Source of the DNA: Cristatella mucedo
Lineage: Eukaryota; Bryozoa; Phylactolaemata; Cristatellidae
Length of the DNA stretch: 64,000 nt
Assembly (NCBI GenBank): GCA_009760855.2
Contig: WPIO01000015.1
Location: 3,858,001-3,922,000, forward strand
Direction: 5' to 3'
The notes beneath the pieces were generated by a model. That model was not told where the DNA came from and searched no databases. It saw only the letters and a list, made by a program, of their open reading frames with translations. Every line of letters starts with the position of its first letter. Position 1 is the first letter of the stretch. The translations under genes were made by a program, and so were the position numbers. Shown piece by piece: positions 1 to 11,470 of the stretch.

Positions 1-412
1 ACCGCCGAGGCTGCGACTCGTCTTTGCCGCGTAACGCCGAGCCTGAGGGGGGAAGCATGCGTGCTCGACCGCTGGCCTGTCGCAGCAAAGCTGTAACGCC
101 GAAGGCTCGGCGGGGTAGGCTTGACCTGCCGCTTACCTAGCGGCGTAGCCTTGCGCCTAATGCCGTTCGGTGCGCGCCTACGCGCAATAAGCTGGCCGCC
201 ACGAAACGAGCGTTTCTGGCGCTGACCTGCTTACCGTTACTAAAGGGGGTCGTGAGTCCGCGGCGTGAATTGGAAAGCGAGACACACAGATTGGGGATTT
301 TACTGAACTTTATTCGCAAGCGCACAAAGTCGCTGCGAGTCTAGTTCAGCTTGATCTCCACACTCCTCGCACGTTCTCAACTGCACCAACACTCTAGTGG
401 AGGGGATACTCC

Positions 413-890
413 TCCACACTGGGCGCGACCCGGACCCTAAACCCTAACCGGTGAACTAGGAATCCGTTCCCACCTGTGCCGAGGGAATACCCCAAACACG
501 CCAACGTAAACACTCTTGCGGAGGGAATACTCTCCGCACTGAAGCGCATACCGGAGTCTAAACCCTGACCGGTGAACTAGAACTCGGTTTCCACCAGTGC
601 GACCGGAATACTCCACACACACCAACTCAAGCACTCTTGCGGAGGAAATACTTCTCCACACTGGGGCTACTTACGTGTATAATGGGAAACGACTCAAATA
701 GACGGAGCCCGAACCAGAGTCTAAACCCTGACCGGAGAACTAGAACTCGGTTTCCAACAGTGCGGCAGGAATACTCAACACACGCCAACTCAAGCACTCC
801 TGAGGAGGAAATACTTCTCCACACTGAAGCGCGAACCGGAGCCTAAACCCTAACTGGGGAACTAAGGGTCCACACACGCCAACTACGCCT
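413..890 (+). repeat. Tandem units inside family D copy 1
   Basis: About four degenerate units of roughly 120-160 bp follow each other. Each carries the core accggtgaactag or accggagaactag, then a line such as actcttgcggaggaaatac. The same unit type is present in the other family D copies with a slightly different core (gagaactagggctccgcttcc). The ccctaaaccctaacc string at 434-448 is part of a unit and not telomeric. Such arrays are common in 5' regions of retroelements and in Helitron-like elements, but neither is proven here. Confidence 0.75.
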
Positions 891-1190
891 AGCTCGCACC
901 GGCAAATCCCTATGCCGAGACCACGTGCTAGCACGCACACACACGACACAAAAGAAACACAAAATGCCAGCTCGGGCGCGATACGACCGTATTCGGTGGA
1001 GTTCCACCGAATCTTCCTAGCGCTGTCTCGTCCTGTTCCGTCAATCGCCGGCTGACAGCCCGCCCTCCTCCCTCGCTTTCAGAGAAACGAGTGCCCGACG
1101 GCGTCGAAGGGCAGAGCCGGACCAAAGACACGAAGATACTAAAGACCCAGAGCGAGCGTCGCTCGATTCTTAAATACTTAGCTGAGACAA

Positions 1191-1399
1191 TGGGGCAAGA
1201 GCTTAGTGGTATTGGGCCAGACACCAGGGCCCATTACGGTAAGGAATTAATACCGGCACTAGGCCACTGGAATGTCCCCTCTGTCCAGCTTGAATGGCGA
1301 ATGGGTTCCAGACGATTCTTTTTGGACAGAGTGATGGCGAAGGTTGACAGGCCAGCCAACATCAATCAGCCGCTCCTGCGGGTATCGGACCAATTCTGA
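1191..1399 (+). CDS. Short reading frame conserved among family D copies
   Basis: A 69-codon frame from ATG GGG CAA to a TGA. It encodes a peptide starting MGQELSGIGPD and ending VSDQF. Copy 3 (28521-28730) has the same frame, length and ending, with TAA as stop. Copy 2 (about 8669-8880) keeps the same frame to the same stop but has ATA in place of the ATG. The copies differ by many substitutions but no length change within this stretch. The product is unrecognised. It may be a small protein, the start of a longer lost ORF, or non-coding sequence that has not suffered indels. Confidence 0.3.
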
Positions 1400-1735
1400 A
1401 GGCCGACTCGCCACCGCTGGCCAGAGAGCTTCCTGGCTTGCTCTTAAGCGCTTCCTCTCTAACCGCACTGACGCTCCTCTCTGGCTCACTGCAACCGCAC
1501 TGACGCTCTTCTCTGGCTCACTGCTCCCGGACAAAGGAGTTCTAGCCCGCCTCCGAACAGCTCTTGTTCGCGCTAAAATTCAGCCAAGGCCAGCAGTGCG
1601 CTACAAAGCCAACCCCAGAATGCTGCGTAGGTAGATCGCCTTGATCGGAGCATAAGAGATGCTTTGATAATTAGGGTTAATAAGAACTTGAGGTCCTTGG
1701 CAGGAAGTACGTGCAGTTTTAGTCGAGTTCCAAGA

Positions 1736-2437
1736 GTCAGAGGCTAATTCATGCAATGCTGGGGCCACGCCGCCGCTCACCATGTCGCTGAGCTAGGGTA
1801 AGACGAGCAGCCGTTAGATTAACCTCTTTATAACATCGCATGCGCCAACGACAACAGGGGAACTAAACAAGTCCACAGGGAGGGTCCTTTACAAAGTTAA
1901 CTAAAGGGGCGCAAGGCAACGCTGCAAGCTTTAACAAACGTGTTAGTTGGTCAGTGGGCTTCGGCAGTCCCGCCGTTGTACCGACTCTTTTCCAACAGTA
2001 CGAGCGTACTCCGTAAGAGATGCGGCTAGCTTAGTAACTGCATTGCAAATCGGAGTCGACGTCTATCAAAGTCGAGAGCTTCAGCCGAAAGATGCCAACT
2101 CACCGGGGGGGGGGCACTAAACGCTACACGGGGAACGAGGAATATACAAGTAACATCAATGAGCGTGTATCTAGCTCCGCTCGAGCCTTGATCACTCGTT
2201 GCCTTGCGTGCGTGGCCGCATCGACGGAGCACGATTGTACCCATCCAGGTGCATAATTCGGCGAGACCGGGAGCTTCTAACGACTTACTCGTCTAGCTTC
2301 CCTTACCACGCATGAGCTCCGGTGACCTCTCGTCACCGCACATCCGGCCATGCCCATAGGTAACACCCCGGCTTAGCCGGTGACTCTTACCCCATTACAG
2401 CCGTCCAGTCACAGCCAACTGAACGTAGCCTGGGTAC
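1736..2437 (+). repeat. Left arm of foldback element
   Basis: Outer end begins tcagaggctaattc; the inner end is the cctgggtacac motif. It contains a run of ten G residues at about 2105 that the other arm lacks. Short open frames within the arm are read on both strands because of the inverted symmetry and are not called as genes. Confidence 0.8.
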
Positions 2438-2727
2438 ACACTTGCTAAGAGCAAATAGAGAATTCTTTTTAATCTTGTATTTACAGAGGACGATCCCGCA
2501 GTGCGTCTAGTCCAGTCATACATTGACTGCATTAGAAAACTATCGCCGCGATTAAATTTCTGACCTGGTACAATATACACAGAGTTCTATTACGGGAAAA
2601 GTCTGTCCACGTAATTGAAGCAACACCGTGCACTAGGGTAGAGACTAGGGCTCGAAAACTAATGGTCGTCAGTAACATCGAGTCCATTGAGTCTCCAAGT
2701 GGCCTCTGCTGATGCCACTATAATATT

Positions 2728-3433
2728 GTACCCAGGCTGAGTTCGGTTGGCTGGGACCGGACGGCTATAATGAGGTTAGGGTCACCGGCTAGGTCGGGGT
2801 CGGACCTATGGCATGTGTGGCGACGGGAGGTCACCGGGGGTCTTGGGTACGAGAAGTTGGCCGAGTAAGTCGTGGTGTTGGAGGCTCCCGGTCTCGCTGA
2901 GTTATGCACCTGGATTCGTGCAGGCGTGCTCCGGCGATGCTCCCACGCACCCAAGGGAACGAGTACCCAAGGCCCGAGCGGAGCTGGACAACTCGCTCGT
3001 TGTTGAGACTTGTATATTCCGCGTTCCCCGTGTAGCGTGTTCGTGACCCCCGTGTGTCGGCGTCTTTCTGTGGAAGCTCACGACTGTGGGAGTCGTAGAC
3101 TCGGACTAGCCAAGCAGTTACTCAGCCAGCCGGGTTTTGGACGGCGTACGCTCGTACTGTTGGATTCGGAGTCGGTACAACAACAGGACTGCAGAAGCCG
3201 ACTCACCCCAACTAACACGTTTGTTCGCGCTTGCTGCGTCGTCGAGCGCCCCCATAGGGCACTGTGTATAGGACCTTTCCTGTAGACTTGTTTAGTTCCC
3301 CTGTTGTTGTTGGCGCATGCGTTATTAAAAAGAGGTTTACCCTGACGGCCGCTCGTCTTACCCTAGCTGGGCGGCATGGCGAGCGGCAACGTGGCCGGAG
3401 TATGGTGGGGCTTGGCGGGAAATAGCCTCTGAC
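2728..3433 (-). repeat. Right arm of foldback element
   Basis: Reverse complement of the left arm, with scattered substitutions and small indels. It ends at agcctctgacc on the plus strand. The adjoining sequence then runs directly into an AT-rich LINE-A 3' end. Confidence 0.8.
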
Positions 3434-3444
3434 CCCCGGATATC

Positions 3445-5165
3445 GGTTACAATAATAAAATTAATGCATTTAATAAACCTCCCTCAGAGAACTCAATCTC
3501 CTTCGAGGCACATTGCATAAATTGCAAAGGAAACACGATCGAATGGTTAATGGTAGCATGCTCAATAAAATGCAAGAATAATGTGATTAGAGGTGCCATG
3601 CACAGAGTCAGCATGCAAGTTTAGTTGGTAGCACCATGCAAAGTGTCAGCACGCATAAGCATATACAGGAAGAATCACAGGGACCCACTAAATGCTGCCA
3701 AAAATACGTGCGTGTTTAGTTTCGTTTTAAACGCGGTCAAGTTAGGAGATGTCGTGACACAAGTCGGAAACTAGTTCAAGGCTTTGGGAGCATACAAAAT
3801 GGAGGGTCGGTCTCCTAAAGATTTGAGGTCTGTACGAGGTATTGTTAAGCAGAAAAGCTAGCTGATTAAACAACCTCTTTTTATAGCAACAGATGGGTTT
3901 TTACGGCTCTCAACACCACTGCAGCTGGGAGAAAGAATCGCCCACCGCATGATTCAAACCGACAAACTCGGCCCAAGGTCATGTAAAGTGACCGCCTTAC
4001 CTTGTGTGCCATCGCGGCTCACCAAAGTAAACAATTAGATTTCGCAAAGCAGTTGGTCCGACGCTTGGGCTAGTAGAGGGGAGTAGATATGACAACTAAG
4101 CTGGAGCAAAAGAGTGAACGGACGTACAAGTGAGTGACGAAACCTATAAGTCGATGCGTTGCTTGAGTGGGAGCCAGTGCAGGTCGGCGAGAAGTGAAGT
4201 GACGTGGCAACTGAGACGCTCACGAAAGAAAAGCATAGCTGCAGAGTTTTGCACCAGCTATAAGTGCCTGAGTGCACAGGCCGATAGACCACCAAGCGGT
4301 GAGTTATAGAAGTCAAGACGGATGACAAAAATGTATGAAACAATATCGATGTGGTATCCCTGGCAAGCCCTAGTTTTAACAGTGTTATGTAGCTGACGGT
4401 AAGCACAATAGACTGCAGAGCTGATATGATCGTCTAATTGAAGATCAGTTTGGAAGAGGACACTAGATTTTATGCAGATTCAACAGGAGATATGCTGGCA
4501 GAGCCGATCGTAAGCGTTAGCCTTTCCAGTTTCTGAATCGCGCTTTATTGGCCTACAATTAGTAACTTGGTTGTATAATAATTCAATTTAAGAAAGTTTG
4601 CTGCCATCCATGTGCGAATGTTATCAATACATGCAGCAAGTGAGTTAGGAGAATTCGACGTGCTGGAGGGCTGAAATTGATCAAAGCAAAGGTACAGCTG
4701 ATTGTCATTTGCAAAGAAATTAAAGCCAAGATTGTGCTTGACGATCACATAGCCAAGAGGGAGAGTAAATACTGTGGAAAGAACTGGACCAAGCACGGAC
4801 TCCTGAGGTACTCCATATTTCAGAGGTTCCTCAATTGATCTTTGTCCATTCACATCAATAGGCTGGAGTCTCCGAGTGAGATAGGACCTGATATACTGCA
4901 GGGCAGTGCTTGTGATGCCCAGGCGAGATGAGAGGTGCTCAAGATGGACACAGTGATCAATAGTATCAAAAGCTGCTGAAAGATCGAGCAAAACAAGCAG
5001 AGATAATTTACCTAAGTCTGCATTCTTAAATAGGTCGTTATACACCCAAGCACTGCTGACTCTGCGGATTGATGACCTCTAAAATTGAACTGGAACCTAC
5101 TAGCAGGGTTTGAAGTTTCAAAATATGAGTTCAGCTGGTCTGCCACGACTTGTTTCAGAGTTTCG
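3445..5165 (-). mobile_element. LINE-A copy (L2/CR1-type), 5'-truncated, with SINE2 inside
   Basis: The 3' tail lies at the low-coordinate end (ATT-rich, then the gcgcc stem-loop region). Reverse-transcriptase coding is read leftwards from about 5045. The RT block at 4545-5045 shows motif A ([16 protein letters not shown]), a motif-B-like GVPQESVLGP (the usual GS changed to ES) and FAND where active copies have YADD, so the polymerase is dead. The C-terminal part lies around 4035-4406 in another frame. SINE2 has inserted at about 3853-4025. Known of the family: RT nicks DNA and copies the LINE RNA at the break. The clade (L2/CR1 type) is inferred from motif style. Confidence 0.88.
3853..4025 (-). 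mobile_element. SINE2, tRNA-derived, within LINE-A
   Basis: Minus-strand copy. Read on the minus strand it has an A-box-like stretch (ggcacacaaggtaagg), then a B-box-like gtttgaatc, the body with agccgtaaaaa, and a tail ending gtttaatcagctagc. The same order occurs in at least seven other places in this window. Its RNA would be made by RNA polymerase III and moved by a LINE. Which LINE serves it is unknown. Confidence 0.75.
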
Positions 5166-5555
5166 CTATTCCCCCATCGCCTCTCTGGACATGCTTTAAT
5201 CCTTCACTGATGATGACCCTGACTAACCGAAAAAAGAACGTGAACGCTACAGAGCTCTATATCATAACCCAGAACGACCCCTGCATCTAGCTGCAGCCAA
5301 AAATGAAATGACAAAACTGTTTTGTTTATAAATGAGATTTATCCCAGCTTCTGTTTTCAAGCTGGAAATAGCCACACACACAAATTGAATCATGTGAGCC
5401 ACAACAAACCTATTATAATATTTTTAGAACAACCGTGTATAATTTCTAGTTTATTCAAGAATTTAAAGCAGAGTCTCGTTAGTCCACTGATCGGACCGGC
5501 GACCGGCGCCAAAATGCGTTAAACTCGCTGCCACCATTAGAGCGACGCCTTTGTA

Positions 5556-6015
5556 TCTCCGTCTGTAACTCCACAAAGTCAAAAATACCATGTGGGTGTT
5601 ACGCGGGAAAATTTTTTATAGTCCACTCACAGCCTAAGCGGCTTTCGATACGCATTCGGTTGCAAAAAGACTTTGTGTCACGCAACAAAAGAGAAAGTGG
5701 CAAGCCTAGAAGAGTCAGGAGAGCAGCTGAGGTAGTGAGTAGCATAGAAGTAGCAGCTCAGGACCGCTGAAAAGGATGTGCCGTAGTCGGCAGTAGGAGA
5801 GTAGTTGTCGTTGAGTAAGAATTGTGGAAGCGAGTTCCACAGTCTAGGACCTGCAGAGCTACAGATTCTGTCGCCAACGGTCTTTAAGCGGAGGGATGGG
5901 ACAGCTAATTTTTTGGCCTCACAGGACCTGAGGGCGCAAACAGGCTAAAACTGATGCATTAGTTCAGCTAGGTCACGAAGGAGCCAAGCCGTGGCGGGCC
6001 TTGTGAGTCTTTCTC
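5556..6015 (-). mobile_element. LINE-B 3' fragment
   Basis: Starts with the family's 3' end (tctccgtctgtaactccacaaa) and reads leftwards through the C-terminal RT tail. The best-preserved copy of this family is at 33975-34895. Stops and shifts are scattered through it. The stretch before it, 5170-5555, holds no recognised gene. Confidence 0.85.
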
Positions 6016-6111
6016 TTGAACACCCAGTCCTGTTTATAAGATAAAGCCTCCGTCGCTGGCCCACGCAATCGCGGGAAAACCCAAAGTGGACCCTGTTGGC
6101 TGAATTAGCTT

Positions 6112-6490
6112 CTCAGCCATCGTGCCCGGCGATTTCACCTTGACCTGCTTTGCAGACCGACTGACTCAGGACACCGGCTGTTTTCGGAGATGCAGTCCAC
6201 AGCTGATTCGCTGCGCCTAGACCGATAGTCTTTGCCAAGAGCACACCAGCTATGGATGATCAGGGCTGATCAGAGCGTGATCGTGAAGAGAAGTTCGTCG
6301 TATCATTATTAGTATGCATGATGGCTTGCTCAGCAAATAGTGATAATTTAAGGCTACTATATATTGAACTCGTTTGCTGCTTACTCTTTGTCCATATTTA
6401 AGACGATCCACGTTCTGTTTGTTAGCTGCGATATCAAACACCGTATATTTCTCAACAAATGGCTGGTGAAAGGCTTCGCGACGGCAGCAT
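6112..6490 (+). repeat. Repeat E, copy 1
   Basis: Matches 60020-60405 in the same orientation. Shared landmarks are tcaccttg-cctgc, gactgactcaggacac, gctgatc-gagcgt, cttgaagagaa, gtatgcatg and ttctcaac near the right end. Identity is moderate. Class unknown; no coding sequence recognised. Confidence 0.65.
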
Positions 6491-7557
6491 TGAATCTTAC
6501 AGGCCCACTTCCCCGTTTAGCACAGAGGGAACCCTATGGATCTCGGTAGCGAAGGCCTGCAGCCACCAGCGCTCAAACCACAAACATCCGAATGCATGTG
6601 CTGACTGCGTATCAAGCATGTTTGCCAATGGCCGGATCATTGGCTGTCTGCAATAGGTTATAATATGCTAGTCCATGAATACCTTGATAGATGTGAACAG
6701 CTCGAGCCAAGGTATGAATGGTATGGCTACGAACTAAAATCCCAGCGGCTTAAATAGCTTCGACAAAAACTACTCTTATTCTAGACAATTTGCTAGCCTT
6801 TTGATCGAAGCTGACGGGCATATAAATGTCACCCAGTTTCCCTTACTAGGGAAAAACTGTCCTCATCCCCCAAGGCAATGCCGAGCCTCTCCGCTTCGTT
6901 GTCACGTCATCCAGGCGCTCCGCTACTCCAAATCGTCAATCAGGCCATTTCGCCGTCAAGTTCACCGTTCACGGGCGAGTCTCGCTTACGCACGCCGTTC
7001 AGGCGCAAGGCTCCTTCACGTTTGTCGCTAAAAGCTGGCGCATTCCTCTTTAACTAGAGATTCCGAGTCATGAAAATTAGGCATAAGTTGGAATACAACG
7101 CCGCTGCGGTTCGATGAGAAACCTTGATCAGTATTTGTCACGTGGCAGTGGCAAAATCTGGCAACGCAAAGTGATCCGTGTTATCTGCCAATGATTCCAG
7201 GCGGAAGCTGCTACAGTGCATTTGCAATATCTGTTGTCGGACAATCCTAAGCATCTCTGAGGACCCTAAAAGTAATGAACTTCTCGAGAAAGCTAGTGCT
7301 AAGAAGGTAAAGGGGCTGCGAGTTTCGCCAAAAAGTAGAGTTTTAGGGCCTAACTTCGGCGAATAAGGAGCAGTGCTTTATCGAAGTGACGTGAATTACC
7401 TATTGGTGCATGACAGAATTTGACTTAATTGTGGTGAAGCACTCGCCGCTAGTAGCTTCCAGGTACTATTCACAGCAACGAAGCCTTGTATTGAGTAGTG
7501 GTGTTCATTTAGCAAGAGAATTATTAATCTGAATCGGATATTAGCACGATATTAGCA
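6491..7557. other. No recognised feature
   Basis: Only short unsupported open frames are present. I see no match to the repeat families of the window and no RNA gene or splice-bounded exon that I can support. Confidence 0.5.
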
Positions 7558-8372
7558 GCTATGTTTCACAGCAGCAAAGTACTGTAACGCCGGAGGCTCG
7601 AAGGAGTAGGCGTAACCTATCGCTTAAAAGGCGGCGTGACCTACCGCCGAATGATATTCTGTGTGCGTCAAAGCGCAATTTTTCACGCCGCCATTGAACG
7701 AGGGGTCCTGGCGCTGACCTACTTACCGTTACTAAAGGGGGTCGTGAGTCCACGGCCTAGATTAGAAAGAGACGCACATAAAAATGGGATTTTACTAACT
7801 TTATTCGTAGGCAAAGATGTCAATGCGCGTCTCGCTCAGTTTTATTTCAACACAACTAACAAGCTCTCATCAGTACAAGCACGCTTGATAGGGAAATACA
7901 TCCCCGCACTTAGGCTACCTACATCTATTGTCGGAAACGACCCAAATAAGACGAGGAGCCCGAACAGGAGCCGAGACCCTGACTAGAGAACTAGGGCTCC
8001 GCTTTCACCTTAAAGGCCGGAATACCTCACACACTACAGCAAGCGCTCTTGTGGGGAAATACGTCCGTGCACTTAGGCTACTTACGTTTACAGTGGGGAA
8101 CGACCCCAATAGACAGACCCCGAACCAGAGCATAGACCCTGACCGGAGAACTAGGGCTCGGCTTCCACCGTGAAGGCAGGAATGCCTCGCACACGCCACC
8201 TCAAGGCACTCTTGCGGAGGAAACACGTATTCGCACCTAGGCTACCTGCCTCTCAAGCGGGGGATGACCCAAATTGATGATGGAGCCTGAACCAACAAAA
8301 TATATCGCACACCGAACTCCTTCTAGTCCGCATCTGCAAGTATTTATGCCGAGCTCACGTGCTCACACACAC

Positions 8373-8377
<5 letters not shown>

Positions 8378-8410
<33 letters not shown>
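8378..8410 (+). repeat. (CA)n microsatellite in family D copy 2
   Basis: An uninterrupted CA run at the position where the other family D copies have only a short acacacac stretch. Confidence 0.95.
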
Positions 8411-8413
<3 letters not shown>

Positions 8414-8569
8414 GCACAAAATGTGAGCACAGGCGCGATACGACCGTATTCGGTAGCGTCCACTGAATCCTTCTAGCGCTGCCTCGTCCTGTTCTGTAAA
8501 TAGCCGGCGAACAGCCCGCTCTCCTTCTTCGCTTTCAGAGAAACAACTCCGACATCGTCGAAGCGAAAC

Positions 8570-8572
<3 letters not shown>

Positions 8573-8611
<39 letters not shown>
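8573..8611 (+). repeat. (GA)n microsatellite in family D copy 2
   Basis: A pure AG run directly after gtcgaagcgaaacc. Family D copy 4 has a longer GA array at the same place; copies 1 and 3 have none. Confidence 0.95.
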
Positions 8612-8614
<3 letters not shown>

Positions 8615-9483
8615 GGAGCCGATCCAAAGACCAAGAGCATCGCTCCACTCTTAAATCCATTGCCAAGACAATAGGGCAAGAGCTTAGTGGTATTGGGCCC
8701 GGCACCGTGACCCATTATGGTAAGGAATTAATACCGTCGCTCGGCCACCGGATGAGCAGCTCAGCCCAGCTTGAATGCCGAATAGGTTCCGGTCAATTCT
8801 TTTTGGACAGCGTTATGGCCGACGTTGGCAGGCCAGCTAACATCAACAACCCGCTCCCGAGGATATCAGACCAATTCTAAAGGCCGAATGGCCACCGCTG
8901 GTAAGAGAGCTTCCTGGCTCGCTCTTAAGGTCTTGCTCTCTAACCACACTGGCGCTTCTCTCTGACTCACTACTTCAGGACAAATAAGTTTTTTCCCGCC
9001 GAATAGTTCTCGTTCGTGCTAAAATTAAGCCAAGGCCAGCGCGGAGCTACGTTACTCTGAGTCTGCAGCGTGTCACGATTATTGGTGACATTAATAGCGC
9101 CTAGGACCTTGAACGTGCTGATAAGTGCAGGAGAATCAGACCTATTACGGTGAAACCAGAACACGTCACAAGCGATAACGTGACAGAGCAGATCAAGTGC
9201 AGGCCACCGTTGAAGCACAGTGCTATTAAATTGAGAAGCTTGCTGTATTCGTGGAAAAAGAAGTTTGTGATTTTTAATGAGTAGTGTTGAAGTTTTGCTC
9301 CATTCAGCAGATGCCCGCACTTGATGATATCTGGCCAGAAATTCTACTGGATGGTGTATGATCCTGTTGAGATCGCGATGTGAGGACGCCTACTCCCGTC
9401 TTATCACAGTGCCGCGTCTGAATGTTGCAGCAGTCTGCCGGTACAGGGCTGGGGGCCCTACCGACCTTGACTAGCCAATCCAT

Positions 9484-9806
9484 TCCTCCGCTTAAAGACC
9501 GTTGGCGACAGAAGCTTTAGCTCTGCAGGTCCTAGACTGTGGACGACAACTACTCTCTTGCTGCCGACTACAGCTCATCCTTTTCAGCGGTCCTGAGCTG
9601 CTACTTCCATGCTACTCACTACCTCAACTGCTCTCCTGACTCTTCTATGCTTCTAACTTTCTCTCTGTTGCATGAGACGAAGTCTTTTGGCTACCGAATA
9701 CGTACCGAAAGACACTTAGGCTGTGAGTGCGCTATATTAAAATCTCCTGCGTAACACCCACGTGGTCTTTCTGACTTTGTGGAGTAGCAGACGGAGATAT
9801 ATTACA
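9484..9806 (+). mobile_element. LINE-B 3' fragment
   Basis: Plus-strand end of the LINE-B coding region (cgacagaagctttagctctgcaggtcctagac) through ggtctttctgactttgtggag. It includes the tail coding for LNCYFHATHYLNCSP-like sequence also seen at 33975-34895. A small deletion near 9540 shifts the frame. Confidence 0.85.
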
Positions 9807-10360
9807 TTAAATTACGTGATCTGAGAGGGGAAATGCACCGATATGAATATAAATGGTATGAGAACCCCTTATTGTGAGCAAAGGGTTCTTATTGTCTCTA
9901 TAAAAAGCTTTAAGCTGTGAAGCTTTCTCTGCTTATTTTGATTGACTTTGACGATGTATTTCTATATGAAGCTGGCTGCATCTTCGATTATTACAATGCG
10001 TTTTGAAAAAATGTGTAGGCAATCCGCGATCTTCCGGCAATTGAATGTCTAAAAATTTCGTCGTACATGCCATTGACCCAGACTTTCGGCTCCGATTCGT
10101 CGTAACTTAATTGCGAAGCGCTTTTTAGCTGTGTGCCACTGGATTTATATTTATATTTATTTAGTCTCACGTTATTGATCAGCGGTGTATGATCCCTCAT
10201 GAAATTCATAAACTCTTAAAAGTATGGTTCGCACACAGGATTATATTACCGAGATTAGAATTCAAGATATGAAGATTACTGGATTACTGATACCGTGCCA
10301 GGGATCAAGATGATGAGTCACTATCGAAATCGCTGTAGCAACGGTGCATGCAATGTAATT
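9807..10360. other. No recognised feature
   Basis: AT-rich intervening sequence without a supported gene or repeat. Confidence 0.5.
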
Positions 10361-10362
10361 TA

Positions 10363-11000
10363 TCTCCGTCGGTAACTCCACAAAGTCATAAAGACCGTGT
10401 GGGTGTTACGCAGGAGAGTTCAATATAGCGCTCACACAGCCTACACGGCTTTCGGTACGCATTCGTTACCCAACAGACTTCGTCTCACTCAACAAAGAGA
10501 AAGTGGGAAGCGAAGCAGAGTCAGGAGAGCAGTTGAGGTAGTGAGTAGCAAGGAAGTAGCAGCCTAGGACCGCTGAAAAGGATGTGCCATAGTCGGAAGT
10601 AGGAGAGTAGTTGTCGTTGCGTTAGAATTGTGGAAGCGAATTCCACAGTCTAGGACCTGCAGAGCTAAAGCTTCTGTCGCCAAAGGTCTTTAAGCGGAGG
10701 AATAGACCAGCTAATTTTTTGGCCTCACAGGACCTGATGGCGCAAACAGGCTGAAACTGATGCAGCAGTTCAGCTAGGTAAGAAGGAGCCAAGCCGTGGC
10801 GGGCCTTGTGGGTCAGCGTCAGAGCTTTGCTCTGTATCCGTTGCTAAACCGGCAGCCGTCCTAGCTCTTTCAGCTAAGGAGACACGTGCTTAAACCGCAG
10901 GGACTTGAAGACTAGCCTTGCAGCCATATTCATAGTCTGCTGCAGTGGCCTAATAGCTTTCCTTGGCAGCCCAGCCAACTGGGAATGGCAATAGTCAAGC
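10363..11000 (-). mobile_element. LINE-B 3' fragment
   Basis: Minus-strand copy reading from about 11000 (RT C-terminal core, AARLVFKS-like coding) to the 3' end at tctccgtcggtaactccac. Multiple frame breaks. Confidence 0.87.
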
Positions 11001-11302
11001 CGAGATGGAGGTTCGCTTATGTGGCGTTCTATGCAGATATCATATTCAAGTTCTGAGGTATTTTCAGTTATGCTGAGCGTTGGATTGTACTAAAGTTGTT
11101 GGCTGGTTCATAGCGAAGCGAATTGCTGATGACCTGAATGCCTGAAAAACCATTCGTTCAGAAGACGCATTAAAGCAAAGCTTGCAGTGGCTATGACAGC
11201 TGTTTTTCCCGATAATAACACGGCTACAAAGACGGATACAGAGAAGGTGTCTGTAAACCCTTAATAGTAATTTACTATGATAAAGATTACAGCGATGATA
11301 CA

Positions 11303-11470
11303 ACAATCTGGTTTGGTCCAGCGGTTAAGGTGCTCGCCCCGATTAAGGTCTGCCTGAGGTCGTGGGCTCAAGCCACGAGGCATATGTGAAGCGCCTGAAT
11401 AGTGATACAGTTCTCTTAGGGTGCTATACAAATGAATTATATTTAATATATTTTAACCAAACGCTGGCAC
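11303..11470 (+). mobile_element. SINE1, tRNA-derived
   Basis: Head has tRNA-like boxes: ggtttggtccagcggttaag (A-box region) and gtcgtgggctcaagccac (B-box region). The tail gaagcgcctgaatag...ggtgctatacaaatg resembles the 3' end of LINE-A. Other copies: 42745, 57462, 59876. Confidence 0.82.

Larger units (their letters stand above)
80..1605 (+). repeat. Family D repeat, copy 1
   Basis: GC-rich interspersed repeat of unknown class, seen four times in the window (also near 7560, 27645 and 61935) plus 3' fragments near 29805 and 59109. The order is conserved: a GC-rich head (around 97-330, with the motif gaaacgagcgtttctggcgc), a block of tandem units (about 350-890), a CA-rich spacer (930-960), the motif gctttcagagaaacgagt (1075-1093), a short conserved reading frame (1191-1399), and a 3' part ending near ctaaaattcagccaaggcc. 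No reverse transcriptase or transposase is visible, so it is probably non-autonomous or the leader of a longer element. No target duplication was found. The name is mine. Confidence 0.8.
1736..3433. mobile_element. Foldback element with ~700-bp terminal inverted repeats
   Basis: The segment 1736-2437 reappears as an imperfect reverse complement at 2728-3433. Matching landmarks include tcagaggcta at the outer ends, agctagggtaagacgagc (about 1792 and 3350), gcatgcgccaac, acaggggaactaaacaagtc, gctacacggggaac and tccaggtgcataa, ending at the inner cctgggtaca. The spacer is only about 290 bp and has no recognised gene. Such structure fits a foldback or long-TIR non-autonomous DNA transposon. Sequence identity of the arms looks like roughly 80% by eye. 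I see no clear target-site duplication, so the exact ends are approximate. Confidence 0.85.
7558..9055 (+). repeat. Family D repeat, copy 2
   Basis: Same order of blocks as copy 1: head at 7575-7760, tandem units at about 7950-8250, CA spacer now expanded to a microsatellite, gctttcagagaaac at about 8532, a GA microsatellite, then the reading frame (about 8669-8880) without its ATG but with the same stop position. It ends near gctaaaattaagccaaggcc. Confidence 0.8.

Noticed and set aside
434-448. ccctaaaccctaacc, telomere-like
   Set aside because: It occurs once in this exact form as part of a longer tandem unit whose other copies read tctaaaccctgacc; there is no hexamer array.
11303-11390. 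Functional tRNA gene
   Set aside because: The tRNA-like head has no complete cloverleaf, and the same head with a LINE-like tail recurs at several places, so it is a SINE.
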